In this document: positions 8,299 through 16,912 of the stretch, piece by piece
Position numbering within the stretch: the first letter of the stretch is position 1
Layout of the letters: each line of letters begins with the position of its first letter
Assembly (NCBI GenBank): GCA_017477465.1
Contig: JAFUVU010000009.1
Span: forward strand, 1 to 38,755
Reading direction: 5' to 3'
DNA from: Bacteroidales bacterium
GTDB lineage: Bacteria; Bacteroidota; Bacteroidia; Bacteroidales; UBA932
DNA length: 38,755 nt
Program-made: the position numbers and the translations under genes
The notes under the pieces: generated by a model
Told to the model about the DNA's origin: nothing
The model's input: only the letters and a program-made list of their open reading frames with translations
Databases searched by the model: none

Positions 8299-9713
8299 TG
8301 GACAGGTCGGGCTTCTTTTATAGCAGTTTTCTCCGCTTTTTCCCATACGAGCCAACAAGCTGTCAAACAGCTATGCTGCAGACAGTTGCCGATTTTTTGA
8401 CCTCCGACGACGGCGATATCCTGGTGGTTAACGGATATGCCGGAACGGGTAAGACGACGGCAGTGGCTGCCGTTGTATCAGCGCTCGCTTCGCTGGAACT
8501 GTCCACCGTGCTTCTGGCCCCTACGGGCCGCTCCGCAAAAGTGCTTTCGCAGTATGCCGGGCGCCCTGCTTCCACCATTCACAAGCACATTTATCGGCAA
8601 AAATCCTTTGGAGCGGACGGCTTCGGCCAGTTCTCGCTTGCGCCCAATAAAGCCCGTAATACTCTGTTCATCGTGGACGAGGTGTCGCTGATTGGAATCA
8701 CCTCCGACGGCGGCTCAGCCTTCGGCACGGGCGACCTTCTGGCCGATCTGGTGTCCTTCGTCAGGGCAGGGACGGACTGCCGGCTTCTGCTTCTTGGCGA
8801 CGCCGCCCAGCTTCCCCCGGTTGGCCTTGATGCTTCACCTGCGCTGTCGGAGGAGTACATGAGCGTATTCGGCGGGGTCTCTTTTGTGACACTGACCACC
8901 GTAGTGCGTCAGGAAGCCGGTTCCGGCATCCTCGAAAACGCCACGATGCTGCGGGAATTGCTGCGCAGCGCCTTCCAGGGAGGAGAGTTGCAGGCCGATG
9001 CCCTGGGGCTGAAAAGCTTCCCCGACGTGGTGCGCATATCGGGCGGCGAACTGCTTGAAACTCTGTCGGATGCATACGCCCGCTACGGAGAAGACGAGGT
9101 TGTTGTCCTTTGCCGCTCAAACAAGCGGGCCGGCCGCTACAACATGGGCATCCGGGCCCAGGTGCTTTATAGGGAAGAGCAGTTGGTGCGCGGAGACAAA
9201 CTCATGGTCGTCAAGAATCACTACCTGTCAGATTTCGAAGGGTCGGACTACATAGCCAACGGCGACATCGCCCGCCTTGTGTGGATACGTCATTTCGAAG
9301 AGCGCTACGGCCTTCACTTTGCCGATGCTTGCCTGGCCTTCCCGGACTACGGCAATCAGGAAGTGGAGTTGAAGGTGCTCCTGGACACGCTAACCTCCGA
9401 TGCCCCGTCCCTCGGATATGCCGAATCGCAGGCTCTGTATCAGGGCGTTATGGAAGACTATGCGCATATTACCACCAAGAAAAAGCGCTATGAGGCCGTA
9501 AGGTCGGATCCCTTTTACAGCGCCCTCCAGATCAAATACGCCCATGCAATTACGGGCCACAAAGCCCAAGGCGGCCAGTGGCCCTGCGTATTCATAGACA
9601 ATCCCATCTGGCAGGATGTCCTGACGGAAGATGACATCAAATGGCTTTACACGGCCATCACCCGCGCCCAGTCGCAGGTGTATCTTGTAAATTTCAAAGA
9701 CAGCCTGTTCTAA
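8298..9713 (+). CDS. SF1B DNA helicase, RecD/Dda-like
   Basis: A 471-residue ATPase. It has Walker A GYAGTGKTT (46-54), motif Ia LLAPTGRSAKVL, Walker B with IVDEVS, motif III LLLGDAAQLPPVG and the C-terminal helicase motifs TGHKAQG and YTAITRAQ. It resembles the RecD2/Dda/Pif1 group, which moves 5' to 3' on single-stranded DNA and acts in repair or replication restart. A widespread protein of this length in Bacteroidales. It is joined to trkH by a one-base overlap (TAATG), although no functional link is evident. Confidence 0.85.
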   Translation: MDRSGFFYSSFLRFFPYEPTSCQTAMLQTVADFLTSDDGDILVVNGYAGTGKTTAVAAVVSALASLELSTVLLAPTGRSAKVLSQYAGRPASTIHKHIYRQKSFGADGFGQFSLAPNKARNTLFIVDEVSLIGITSDGGSAFGTGDLLADLVSFVRAGTDCRLLLLGDAAQLPPVGLDASPALSEEYMSVFGGVSFVTLTTVVRQEAGSGILENATMLRELLRSAFQGGELQADALGLKSFPDVVRISGGELLETLSDAYARYGEDEVVVLCRSNKRAGRYNMGIRAQVLYREEQLVRGDKLMVVKNHYLSDFEGSDYIANGDIARLVWIRHFEERYGLHFADACLAFPDYGNQEVELKVLLDTLTSDAPSLGYAESQALYQGVMEDYAHITTKKKRYEAVRSDPFYSALQIKYAHAITGHKAQGGQWPCVFIDNPIWQDVLTEDDIKWLYTAITRAQSQVYLVNFKDSLF

Positions 9714-9729
9714 TTCAAGACGATACGTT

Positions 9730-11766
9730 ATGAAAGAAAAACATATCATCATTGCAGCCGCGCTGCTTTTTTGCACACTGGCATCGGCCCAGAACAATGC
9801 CTATAACCTGCAGCCTATTCCGCGCACATTTAAATGGCTGAATAACAATCAGGTAGTATTTTCTTTTGACGGCACCTACAAAGATGCGGAGTGCTTTGCC
9901 GTAAACGTCCCCAAACGCAATAAGGACTGGAAACAACTGAGCACCAGCGCAATGCAGGCGCCGGAAAAATACAGCGCATTCCCCATGAATCCGGAAGGCG
10001 CCGTCAATCTCACCTACAGCCCGGATTCCACCCTCCTTGCCTTCACAAGGGACAACGACCTTTGGGTGGCGGACATCGGCACAAAGGAGGAAAAGCGCCT
10101 GACTTATGATGGAAGCGAGACCGTCATGAACGGCTATGCAAGCTGGGTTTACTATGAGGAAATCTTCGGCCGGCCTTCCCGCTATCGTGCATTTTGGTGG
10201 AGCCCGGACAGCAAGCAGCTGGCATTCTACCGCTTCGACGATACCGAAGTGCCCATGTTCCCCATCTATTCTCCCTTCGGCCAGGACGGCACCCTCAGGC
10301 GCACTCATTACCCCAAGGCCGGCGAGCGCAATCCGGAGGTAAGAATCGGCATTGCAAATCTGGAAGACGGCGGCATAACCTGGGCCGATTTCGACCCTTC
10401 GCAGGACCAGTACTTCGGCACTCCTTTCTGGAGCGCGGACAGCCGCACTTTCTACGTGCCAAGGGAGCCTCGCATCCAGAATACGCTTGATTTATACGCA
10501 GTTAACCCTGCCGATGGTTCCAAGAAAGCCATCTACCACGAGCAGGTTCCCACCTGGCTGGACTGGATTGACGGCATGCTCTTCGGGGACAAAGGCCTGT
10601 ACATGGTTCGCTCCTTCGAGACCGGATGGCAGCAGATTTATTTCTTAAGCTACGACGGTAAGACCTTGAAGCGCCTCACCGATGGCCCCAACTGGCGTAT
10701 CGGCCTTGAAAAACTTGGCAAAGACGGCAGCGTTTACTTTACGGCAGAACGGGATTCACATGTGAGGAAGGCCCTTTACAAGGTGTCGCCAAAAGGTGTG
10801 ATTACGGCCCTGACGGACCTCTCGATGAACGTTGCAAGCGTCAGCTTCTCTCCTGATGGTGAGCACTTTGTCACTCTCTCTTCCAATCTTGCCACCCCGT
10901 ACGAATACCGCCTTCACAACCTTCGTGGGAAATCGCAGTTGATAGCTTCATCGGCAACAGAAGGATTTGCACCCGATGGTGTTGGCGAGCTGGTTTCAAT
11001 AACGGTTGACGGCCTTGAGCTTCCGGGCGTAATTTACTATCCAGAAGGCTTCGACCGCACAAAGAGATACCCCGTGCATGTTGACATTTACGGAGGTCCC
11101 GACACGCCCATGGTGCATGACCGCTGGGTACATCCCGCCCGCTACGCCTGGTATGCGCAGAACGGCATAATCGAACTTATAGCCGACTGCAGAGCCGCCG
11201 GCCACAACGGCCGCGAAGGCCTTGACGCCATCTATAAACACCTGAATACCATAGAAGTAAGCGACTTTGTAGAATGGGCTAAATGGCTGTGGAGCCTTCC
11301 TTACGTGCAAGTTGAAAAGATAGGTGTGGAGGGCTTCAGTTTTGGCGGAACCATGACGGCGGCGCTGGTTGCAACCGCCTCTGAGTATTATCATTACGGT
11401 ATTGCCGGCGGCGGAGTCTATGACTGGCGACTGTACGACAGCCACTACACCGAGCGCTTCATGTCCACGCCACAGGACAACCCCGACGGATACAGGGACT
11501 CCGCAGTCCTAAAGCTTATCAGCTCTTATCCTGTAAAATTCGGTAAGGACGACGGCTCTGTAATGCTTAAGCTGACCCACGGCACAGGCGACGACAATGT
11601 TCACTACCAGAATACATTGCAGCTGATCGACGTCCTGCACCGCCAGGGAGCCGTTTTCGATTTCATGGTTTATCCCGACGGAATGCACGGCTACTACGGA
11701 TATCAGGGACGCCATTTCCAGGAGGCGAACTATGCCTTCTGGAGCAAGTACCTTCTTGGAAAATAG
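9730..11766 (+). CDS. S9 family prolyl oligopeptidase, dipeptidyl peptidase IV-like
   Basis: A 678-residue secreted serine peptidase. The signal peptide is clear (IIIAAALLFCTLASA, cleavage before QNN). An N-terminal beta-propeller with many FSPDG/SPDS-type blades precedes an alpha/beta-hydrolase domain. The triad is Ser537 in GFSFGG, Asp in GTGDDNVHYQ (621/622) and His653 in PDGMHGYYG. Usual DPP IV has GWSYGG, so the nucleophile elbow is slightly altered. The family cleaves X-Pro dipeptides from peptides in the periplasm or at the surface, feeding peptide-using gut bacteria. It is somewhat shorter than the common 710-740 residues without sign of truncation. Confidence 0.88.
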   Translation: MKEKHIIIAAALLFCTLASAQNNAYNLQPIPRTFKWLNNNQVVFSFDGTYKDAECFAVNVPKRNKDWKQLSTSAMQAPEKYSAFPMNPEGAVNLTYSPDSTLLAFTRDNDLWVADIGTKEEKRLTYDGSETVMNGYASWVYYEEIFGRPSRYRAFWWSPDSKQLAFYRFDDTEVPMFPIYSPFGQDGTLRRTHYPKAGERNPEVRIGIANLEDGGITWADFDPSQDQYFGTPFWSADSRTFYVPREPRIQNTLDLYAVNPADGSKKAIYHEQVPTWLDWIDGMLFGDKGLYMVRSFETGWQQIYFLSYDGKTLKRLTDGPNWRIGLEKLGKDGSVYFTAERDSHVRKALYKVSPKGVITALTDLSMNVASVSFSPDGEHFVTLSSNLATPYEYRLHNLRGKSQLIASSATEGFAPDGVGELVSITVDGLELPGVIYYPEGFDRTKRYPVHVDIYGGPDTPMVHDRWVHPARYAWYAQNGIIELIADCRAAGHNGREGLDAIYKHLNTIEVSDFVEWAKWLWSLPYVQVEKIGVEGFSFGGTMTAALVATASEYYHYGIAGGGVYDWRLYDSHYTERFMSTPQDNPDGYRDSAVLKLISSYPVKFGKDDGSVMLKLTHGTGDDNVHYQNTLQLIDVLHRQGAVFDFMVYPDGMHGYYGYQGRHFQEANYAFWSKYLLGK

Positions 11767-11786
11767 CGGCCTTTTGGTTAACTTTG
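11756..11786 (+). promoter_or_regulatory. Candidate promoter before the HsdR_N-like gene
   Basis: TAACTTTG at 11779-11786 matches the -7 consensus and TTG at 11756-11758 is 20 bp upstream. The GTG start at 11791 is only 4 bases further, so a nearly leaderless transcript would result. It may drive the run of housekeeping genes up to holA. Confidence 0.3.
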
Positions 11787-11790
11787 GGCT

Positions 11791-12198
11791 GTGGTTCAAG
11801 ATGCATTTATATGGGACCCTCTACGGCGCAAAAGCGTACGCAACACGCCGGAAGAAGCAGTGCGGCAATGGTTTATCTCAGTGCTGCATCAGGGCATGCA
11901 CATCCCCGAGCACATGATGGACTCGGAAGTGTCCTTCACCCATGCCGGCAAAAAGTACAGGGCCGATATCCTGGTCTATGGAAGGGACGCCAACCCGCTT
12001 ATGATAGTTGAATGCAAAAGGCCGGAAGTGGCGCTTGACCAAGCAGTGGTGGATCAGGCAATCCGCTACAATAATGAACTGAATGTAAGATACATAGTAA
12101 TCACAAACGGCAACAAATCCTTCATCTTCGAAAGAACGGCCGATGGCTGGCAGTTCATGCCCCAGGCCCCTATGTGGGAAGACATGAACAAAGAGTGA
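11791..12198 (+). CDS. HsdR N-terminal domain-like protein (PD-(D/E)XK fold), stand-alone
   Basis: A 135-residue protein with the restriction-endonuclease core seen in the N-terminal domain of type I HsdR: an acidic residue in SEVSF, then RADILVYG and IVECKRP, the D...ExK triad. No helicase, HsdM or HsdS is near. In Bacteroidota a short protein of this type is commonly found in housekeeping surroundings, often near holA as here, so it is probably a core gene and not a relic of a restriction system. The start is a GTG (VQDAFIWDPLRRK follows); an in-frame stop at 11779 excludes longer forms. Confidence 0.75.
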   Translation: MVQDAFIWDPLRRKSVRNTPEEAVRQWFISVLHQGMHIPEHMMDSEVSFTHAGKKYRADILVYGRDANPLMIVECKRPEVALDQAVVDQAIRYNNELNVRYIVITNGNKSFIFERTADGWQFMPQAPMWEDMNKE

Positions 12199-12205
12199 CA
12201 GTGAA

Positions 12206-13726
12206 ATGAATACGATAACGAGCGGATATTTGGAGCACCCGGTTTTCTCATTGGTGGGGGAATCGGCAGGGGAGCTTGGCGTAAGGGCGTTTGTGATAGG
12301 CGGTTACGTAAGGGACTGCTTCCTTGGCAGGCCCAATACGGATATAGACATAGTGGTGGAAAGCCGGCCCGGGCTGCCGCACGCCGGCATAGCCCTGGCG
12401 GAGGCGGTGGCAGCAAAATGCCATGCCAAAGTGTCCGTTTTCAAGAACTTCGGCACCGCCATGCTCAAATATCACGGCATAGAAGTTGAGTTTGTAGGAG
12501 CAAGGAAAGAATCCTATAACAGGGATTCAAGAAAGCCGATAGTGGAAGACGGAACTCTGGAAGAAGACCAGCTGCGCAGGGACTTTACAATCAACGCCAT
12601 GGCCTTCTCCTTGCAGAAGGATGACTTCGGCGCTTTGGTGGATCCTTTCGGCGGAATTAAAGACCTGGCGGCAGGCATTATCCGCACCCCTCTGGACCCG
12701 GAGCAAACATACAGCGACGACCCTCTGCGTATGCTTCGCGCCATCCGTTTTGCTGCTCAGCTAAGCACTGAAAACCAGACGTTTACCATAGTTGAGGAAA
12801 GCCTTAAGGCCATGCGCGCAATGGCGCCCAGAATGCAGATTCTCTCCAAGGAACGCATAGTTGAGGAGCTTAACAAAATGCTCCTGTCGGCCCATCCTTC
12901 GATGGCGTTCGTGCTGATGGAAGAAACGGGCCTTCTGGAGCAGTTCATGCCGGAGCTCAGCCGCCTAAAAGGCGTGGAGACCGTGGATGGCAAAGGGCAC
13001 AAGGAAAACTTCACCCACACGCTTCAGGTGGTGGAAAATGTAATACTTTTCGAGGCGGAAGCAATAGCCGAAGGCAAGCTCCAAGACTACGATACCGAAG
13101 GCAACGCCACACCTCGCACCCAGCCCAACCTCTGGCTTCGCTGGGCTGCGCTTCTGCACGATATCGGCAAGCCCCTCAGCAAGCGTTTTGTGCAAGGACA
13201 AGGCTGGACTTTTCACGGGCATGAGGTTACGGGAGCGCGGCTTGTGCCAAAGATATTCGGCCAGTTGAAGATGCCTCTGAACGAGAAGATGAAGTATGTG
13301 CAAAAGCTTGTGAACCTGCATCTTAGGCCGATAGCCCTTGTCGATGACGAAGTGACGGACAGCGCAGTGCGGCGCCTTCTTTTCGACGCTGGCAACGACA
13401 TCGACGACCTGATGCTCCTCTGCAATGCCGACATCACCTCCAAGAATCCCGCAAAGGTGGCCCGCCTAAGGCATAACTTCGAGCTGGTGAAAGAAAAAAT
13501 GGTCGAGGTGGAAGCCAAGGACAACATCCGCAACTGGAAAAACCCCATCAGCGGAGATTACGTGATGCAGTTGTATGGAATCGAGCCTTGCAACACCATC
13601 GGCCAGCTTAAGGAAATGGTGAAAAATGCCATTCTGGACGGGGAGATTCCCTATACCTTCGAAGCTGCCGATGCTTTCATGCGTGAGAAGGCGGAAAGCA
13701 TCTTCGGCCTTGTTCCAAAGCAATGA
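12206..13726 (+). CDS. CCA tRNA nucleotidyltransferase / polyA polymerase family with HD domain
   Basis: A 506-residue protein with the class II nucleotidyltransferase head (GGYVRDCFLGRPNTDIDIV, with the DxD metal pair), the RRDFTINAMAF motif and the DDPLRMLRAIRFAAQL segment of the neck domain. An HD phosphohydrolase domain follows (LLHDIGKPLSKRF). The family adds or repairs the CCA end of tRNAs in the cytosol. The HD domain may give phosphatase or phosphodiesterase activity as in enterobacterial Cca. Ends in a 4-bp overlap with the recombinase gene. Confidence 0.9.
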   Translation: MNTITSGYLEHPVFSLVGESAGELGVRAFVIGGYVRDCFLGRPNTDIDIVVESRPGLPHAGIALAEAVAAKCHAKVSVFKNFGTAMLKYHGIEVEFVGARKESYNRDSRKPIVEDGTLEEDQLRRDFTINAMAFSLQKDDFGALVDPFGGIKDLAAGIIRTPLDPEQTYSDDPLRMLRAIRFAAQLSTENQTFTIVEESLKAMRAMAPRMQILSKERIVEELNKMLLSAHPSMAFVLMEETGLLEQFMPELSRLKGVETVDGKGHKENFTHTLQVVENVILFEAEAIAEGKLQDYDTEGNATPRTQPNLWLRWAALLHDIGKPLSKRFVQGQGWTFHGHEVTGARLVPKIFGQLKMPLNEKMKYVQKLVNLHLRPIALVDDEVTDSAVRRLLFDAGNDIDDLMLLCNADITSKNPAKVARLRHNFELVKEKMVEVEAKDNIRNWKNPISGDYVMQLYGIEPCNTIGQLKEMVKNAILDGEIPYTFEAADAFMREKAESIFGLVPKQ

Positions 13727-14673
13727 TTACAAGGTACATAGCTTATCTTCGGGATGTGCGGCGATATTCGCCTCGCACGCAGGATCTGTATGAAAGGGCA
13801 CTTACGGATTACGAGACCTGGTGCGGAGGAGATATGGACCTGATTCCCAGTCGTATAAGGCAGTACGAAGGCTACTTGATTGAGAAGGGGCTAAAGGCAC
13901 GGACGGTGCACCTTCAGATGAGCGCACTCAGCGGCTACTGCAACTTCCTTCTCAAGGAAGGGCAGTTGGACAGCAATCCGGTGCGGGTTGTCCGTCGGCC
14001 TAAAATGGAAAAACGCCTGCCGGAGTACTTCACCGAAGGCAGCCTCTCCGCCTATTTTGAGGAAACGGAATACGCCGCAGGGCAGGATGATCTGGAACTG
14101 CTGATGTCGGCCCAGCCTGACAGCGCCTTGGCTAAAGAGCTGTATGAGCGACGTCTCAGACGCCTGATAATCAGTATCCTATACAATACCGGCATAAGAA
14201 GGGCGGAGCTTATCGGCCTGCAGATTGAACAGCTTGATGCAAGCAGGCAGACGCTTCGCGTAAGGGGAAAAGGCGACAAAATGCGAGAAATTCCTCTGAT
14301 TCCTTCGCTAGTTAAAGAAATTTCGCTATATTTACAAGCAGCTAGTTATATGGTAGGGGAAAGGCCTGCAAGTGCCCCGCTCCTTGTAACGGTAAAGGGC
14401 AAGCCCCTGTATCCGGAATACGTGGACAGAGCAGTAAAAGCAGAGCTGGACGCCCGCCCGGGCATAACCGGGAGGAAATCCCCCCACGTGCTAAGGCACT
14501 CACTTGCAACAGCTTTGCTGGAAGAAGGAGCAGACCTTAACGCAATAAAACAGATGCTGGGCCACAGCAGCCTTGCCGCAACGCAGGTTTACACCCACAA
14601 CTCCATAGAACGGCTAAAGGCACAATACATGAACGCCCACCCAAGGGCAAAAAACGAAGAAAGTCATGATTAA
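13723..14673 (+). CDS. Tyrosine recombinase XerC/XerD family
   Basis: A 316-residue site-specific recombinase with an N-terminal SAM-like DNA-binding domain and a C-terminal catalytic domain. All catalytic residues can be placed: Arg159 (NTGIRRAEL), Lys183 (GKGDK), His255 and Arg258 (HVLRHS), His281 (LGHSS) and nucleophile Tyr290. The housekeeping context, immediately before hpf, matches the chromosome-dimer-resolution Xer of Bacteroidota and argues against an integrase. It acts at dif with a partner Xer protein. Confidence 0.88.
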   Translation: MITRYIAYLRDVRRYSPRTQDLYERALTDYETWCGGDMDLIPSRIRQYEGYLIEKGLKARTVHLQMSALSGYCNFLLKEGQLDSNPVRVVRRPKMEKRLPEYFTEGSLSAYFEETEYAAGQDDLELLMSAQPDSALAKELYERRLRRLIISILYNTGIRRAELIGLQIEQLDASRQTLRVRGKGDKMREIPLIPSLVKEISLYLQAASYMVGERPASAPLLVTVKGKPLYPEYVDRAVKAELDARPGITGRKSPHVLRHSLATALLEEGADLNAIKQMLGHSSLAATQVYTHNSIERLKAQYMNAHPRAKNEESHD

Positions 14674-14956
14674 CGTAAAATCCCTAAAGTTCGACGCAGA
14701 CGAAAAACTGCTGGATTTCATTGACAAAAAAGTAGGAAAAGTAGAGAAGTTCTTCGACAACATGGGCGACATCGAAGTCACCCTCAGCCTCCTCCCGGAC
14801 GCAGAAAACAAGAGCGTCAAACTCCAGACCCATATCCCTGGAGAAGACCTTATCATCGAGCGTCAAGCCAAAACCTTTGAGGAAGCTGTAACAGACGCAG
14901 CCGATGCCCTCAAAGAAAAGATTGTACGCGCCAAGGAAAAGAAATTCGCCAAATAA
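14666..14956 (+). CDS. hpf: Ribosome hibernation-promoting factor, short form (HPF/RaiA)
   Basis: A 96-residue protein of the short S30AE family that binds the small ribosomal subunit in stationary phase and supports inactive ribosomes. The order of features fits: an early VKSLKFDADEKLLDFI helix, the acidic GDIEVTLSL strand and a basic C-terminal helix (ALKEKIVRAKEKKFAK). It overlaps the Xer gene by 8 bp and touches holA. In many Bacteroidales hpf is followed by tRNA genes and tuf; here holA takes that place. Confidence 0.85.
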   Translation: MINVKSLKFDADEKLLDFIDKKVGKVEKFFDNMGDIEVTLSLLPDAENKSVKLQTHIPGEDLIIERQAKTFEEAVTDAADALKEKIVRAKEKKFAK

Positions 14957-15997
14957 GTGGCAGGTAAAAGTTTCCAGGAGCTGGACCGCCAGGTCCGCAG
15001 CATACTTGAAGATGTCCGCAGTGGCATCTTCAAGTATGTTTATCTGCTGATGGGTGAAGAACCCTATTATCCGGAGCTGGTCTGCAGCGAGATAATCGCC
15101 AACTGCCTCCAGGAATGGGAAAAAGACTTCAATGAAACAATCTGCTACGGGGCCGATGTGGATGCGGACAGCGTAATCACTGCAGCCCGTCGCTTCCCGA
15201 TGATGGCGGAGCGGCAGCTAGTGGTGGTGAAGGAAGCCCAGCAGATGAAATCCCTTGAGGACCTTGCCCTCTATTGCCAGAATCCGCTTGACAGCACCGT
15301 TCTGGTAATTCTGCTGCACGGAGCAAATGCCGACAAGCGCCGCGCCCTGTACAAGAGCGTCCTCAAAACCGGTGTAATAGTTGAGTCCCAGCCTCTTAGG
15401 GATTACGAAGTCCCTCAGTGGATCCAAGCTTATTATGAAGGCCGGGGGCTTAAGATTCATCCGGAAGCGGCCCTCCTGCTTGCAGAAAGCGCAGGAGCCG
15501 ACCTTGGAAAAATAGCGGTAGAGACAGAAAAACTCCTGAAAAATCTCCCCGAAGGCACAAAGGAAATATCAGTGCCGGACGTAGAAAAAAACGTGGGCGT
15601 AAGCCGTCAGTTCAGCATTTTCGAGCTTACTAAATGCCTCAGTTTCAGAGAATCGGCCAAAGCCCTCAGGGTGGCTGCCCATATCGGTGAAGCTCCGCGC
15701 TTTGCCCTTCCTGCGGCAGTCGCGCCCCTCTACACCCATTTTTACCGCATCCTCAAATATCACGCTCTTCTGCAGAAAGGCCGCCCCGCAGCCGGAGAGG
15801 TTGCCAGGGTGCTTGGCGTGAACCCTTATTTCATGAAAGAATATGACGCAGCCATCCGCAATTACCCTCTGCCCAGTTGCAGGCGGGTAATCTCCCTTCT
15901 TTGTGACTACGACTACAAAGGCAAAGGAGGCGAGGCGGGGGAGGCAAGCCCTGCGGAGCTTCTGACGGAACTGGTGTCTAAAATATTGAATTTTTAG
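14957..15997 (+). CDS. holA: DNA polymerase III delta subunit
   Basis: A 346-residue clamp-loader delta subunit, normal length. The N-terminal domain shows YLLMGEEPYYPELV and the RRFPMMAERQLVVVKEAQ segment typical of HolA, and the middle has FELTKCLSF. It opens the sliding clamp at the replication fork. Start is GTG immediately after the hpf stop codon. A perfect 14-bp inverted repeat lies about 45 bases into the gene and might affect its translation. Confidence 0.88.
   Translation: MAGKSFQELDRQVRSILEDVRSGIFKYVYLLMGEEPYYPELVCSEIIANCLQEWEKDFNETICYGADVDADSVITAARRFPMMAERQLVVVKEAQQMKSLEDLALYCQNPLDSTVLVILLHGANADKRRALYKSVLKTGVIVESQPLRDYEVPQWIQAYYEGRGLKIHPEAALLLAESAGADLGKIAVETEKLLKNLPEGTKEISVPDVEKNVGVSRQFSIFELTKCLSFRESAKALRVAAHIGEAPRFALPAAVAPLYTHFYRILKYHALLQKGRPAAGEVARVLGVNPYFMKEYDAAIRNYPLPSCRRVISLLCDYDYKGKGGEAGEASPAELLTELVSKILNF
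15001..15038. repeat. Perfect 14-bp inverted repeat inside the start of holA
   Basis: catacttgaagatg (15001-15014) and catcttcaagtatg (15025-15038) are exact reverse complements around a 10-nt loop. A smaller hairpin (ggacc/ggtcc, near 14983-14995) comes just before. Both are within codons 9-28 of holA. Confidence 0.85.
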
Positions 15998-16000
15998 GAG

Positions 16001-16036
16001 AATTTATTGTTTTGCAATAAATTATTATTATATTTG
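16001..16036 (+). promoter_or_regulatory. Promoter with overlapping palindromic operator, ABC exporter operon
   Basis: TATATTTG (16029-16036) matches the -7 consensus and TTG (16007-16009) lies 19 bp upstream. The palindrome aatttattg / caataaatt (16001-16009 and 16015-16023) covers the -33 element. A regulator bound there would block transcription; alternatively it is a weak terminator of holA. ATG follows 17 bases after the -7 box. Confidence 0.6.
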
Positions 16037-16053
16037 TAGCAAATTATCCTGCT

Positions 16054-16911
16054 ATGGCAATTATAGAAGTACAAAACGTAAGCAAGAGTTTCGGGCCCAA
16101 AGTGGCCCTTGAAAACGTTTCGCTGGAGATCCCGGAAGGCCAGATTTTCGGCCTGCTCGGCCCCAACGGAGCGGGAAAGAGCACCCTTATCCGTATCATC
16201 AACCGCATCACCATCGCAAGTGAAGGGCGCGTTCTTTTCCAAGGGCGTCCCATCACCGAGGAGGATGTAGCCCGCATCGGCTATCTTCCGGAGGAGCGCG
16301 GTCTCTACCGCAAAATGAAAGTAGGCGACCAGGCAATGTACCTGGCTCAGCTTAAAGGCATGAGCTCCCGCGAAGCGGCCGTCGAACTTAAGAAATGGTT
16401 CGTGCGCTTCGGCATTCAAGACTGGTGGAACAAGAAAGTTGAGGAACTTTCAAAGGGTATGGCCCAGAAGGTTCAGTTCATCACTACTGTCGTGCACAAG
16501 CCTTCCCTCATGATTCTTGACGAACCTTTCTCAGGCTTCGACCCGGTAAATGCCGATCTTATCCGCAAAGAAATCCTTCGCCTTAAAGAAGAGGGCGCAA
16601 CCATCATCCTGTCAACGCACGACATGGAATCAGTGGAAGAGCTCTGCGACAGCATCGCCCTTATCAACAAGGCCCATCTTGTGGTTACCGGCGGCACGGA
16701 CGAGATTCGCCATATGCACGGAGAAGACAATGTGGAAATTGAATATACATCGGTCACGTTGGAGCGCAAGACAATGGTGGTTCCCCGTTCGGAAGCCAAC
16801 GAAAAACTGCGCTCCATGATAGACGAAGGGGTGCGCATCAATGCCTTGAAGGAAGTTGTGCCCCGCATGCGCGACATATTTGTAAAACTTGTAACGGAGG
16901 AGGGTAAGTAA
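16054..16911 (+). CDS. ABC transporter ATP-binding protein, NatA-like
   Basis: A 285-residue ATPase with Walker A GPNGAGKST, signature LSKGMAQKVQ, Walker B LMILDEPFSGFDP and the switch histidine in LSTHDMES. The tail after residue 210 is the DUF4162-like extension found in ABC-2 exporter ATPases. It powers the membrane protein encoded one base downstream. NatAB-type exporters expel Na+ or other small compounds; the real substrate cannot be told from sequence. Confidence 0.88.
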   Translation: MAIIEVQNVSKSFGPKVALENVSLEIPEGQIFGLLGPNGAGKSTLIRIINRITIASEGRVLFQGRPITEEDVARIGYLPEERGLYRKMKVGDQAMYLAQLKGMSSREAAVELKKWFVRFGIQDWWNKKVEELSKGMAQKVQFITTVVHKPSLMILDEPFSGFDPVNADLIRKEILRLKEEGATIILSTHDMESVEELCDSIALINKAHLVVTGGTDEIRHMHGEDNVEIEYTSVTLERKTMVVPRSEANEKLRSMIDEGVRINALKEVVPRMRDIFVKLVTEEGK

Positions 16912-16912
16912 T

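Noticed and set aside
11791-12198. Relic of a type I restriction-modification system
   Set aside because: No hsdM, hsdS or helicase part is near. The gene stands among housekeeping genes, as similar short proteins do in Bacteroidota.
13723-14673. Integrase of a mobile element
   Set aside because: The neighbours (CCA-type transferase, hpf, holA) are housekeeping, with no attachment site or cargo. Xer is the better reading.
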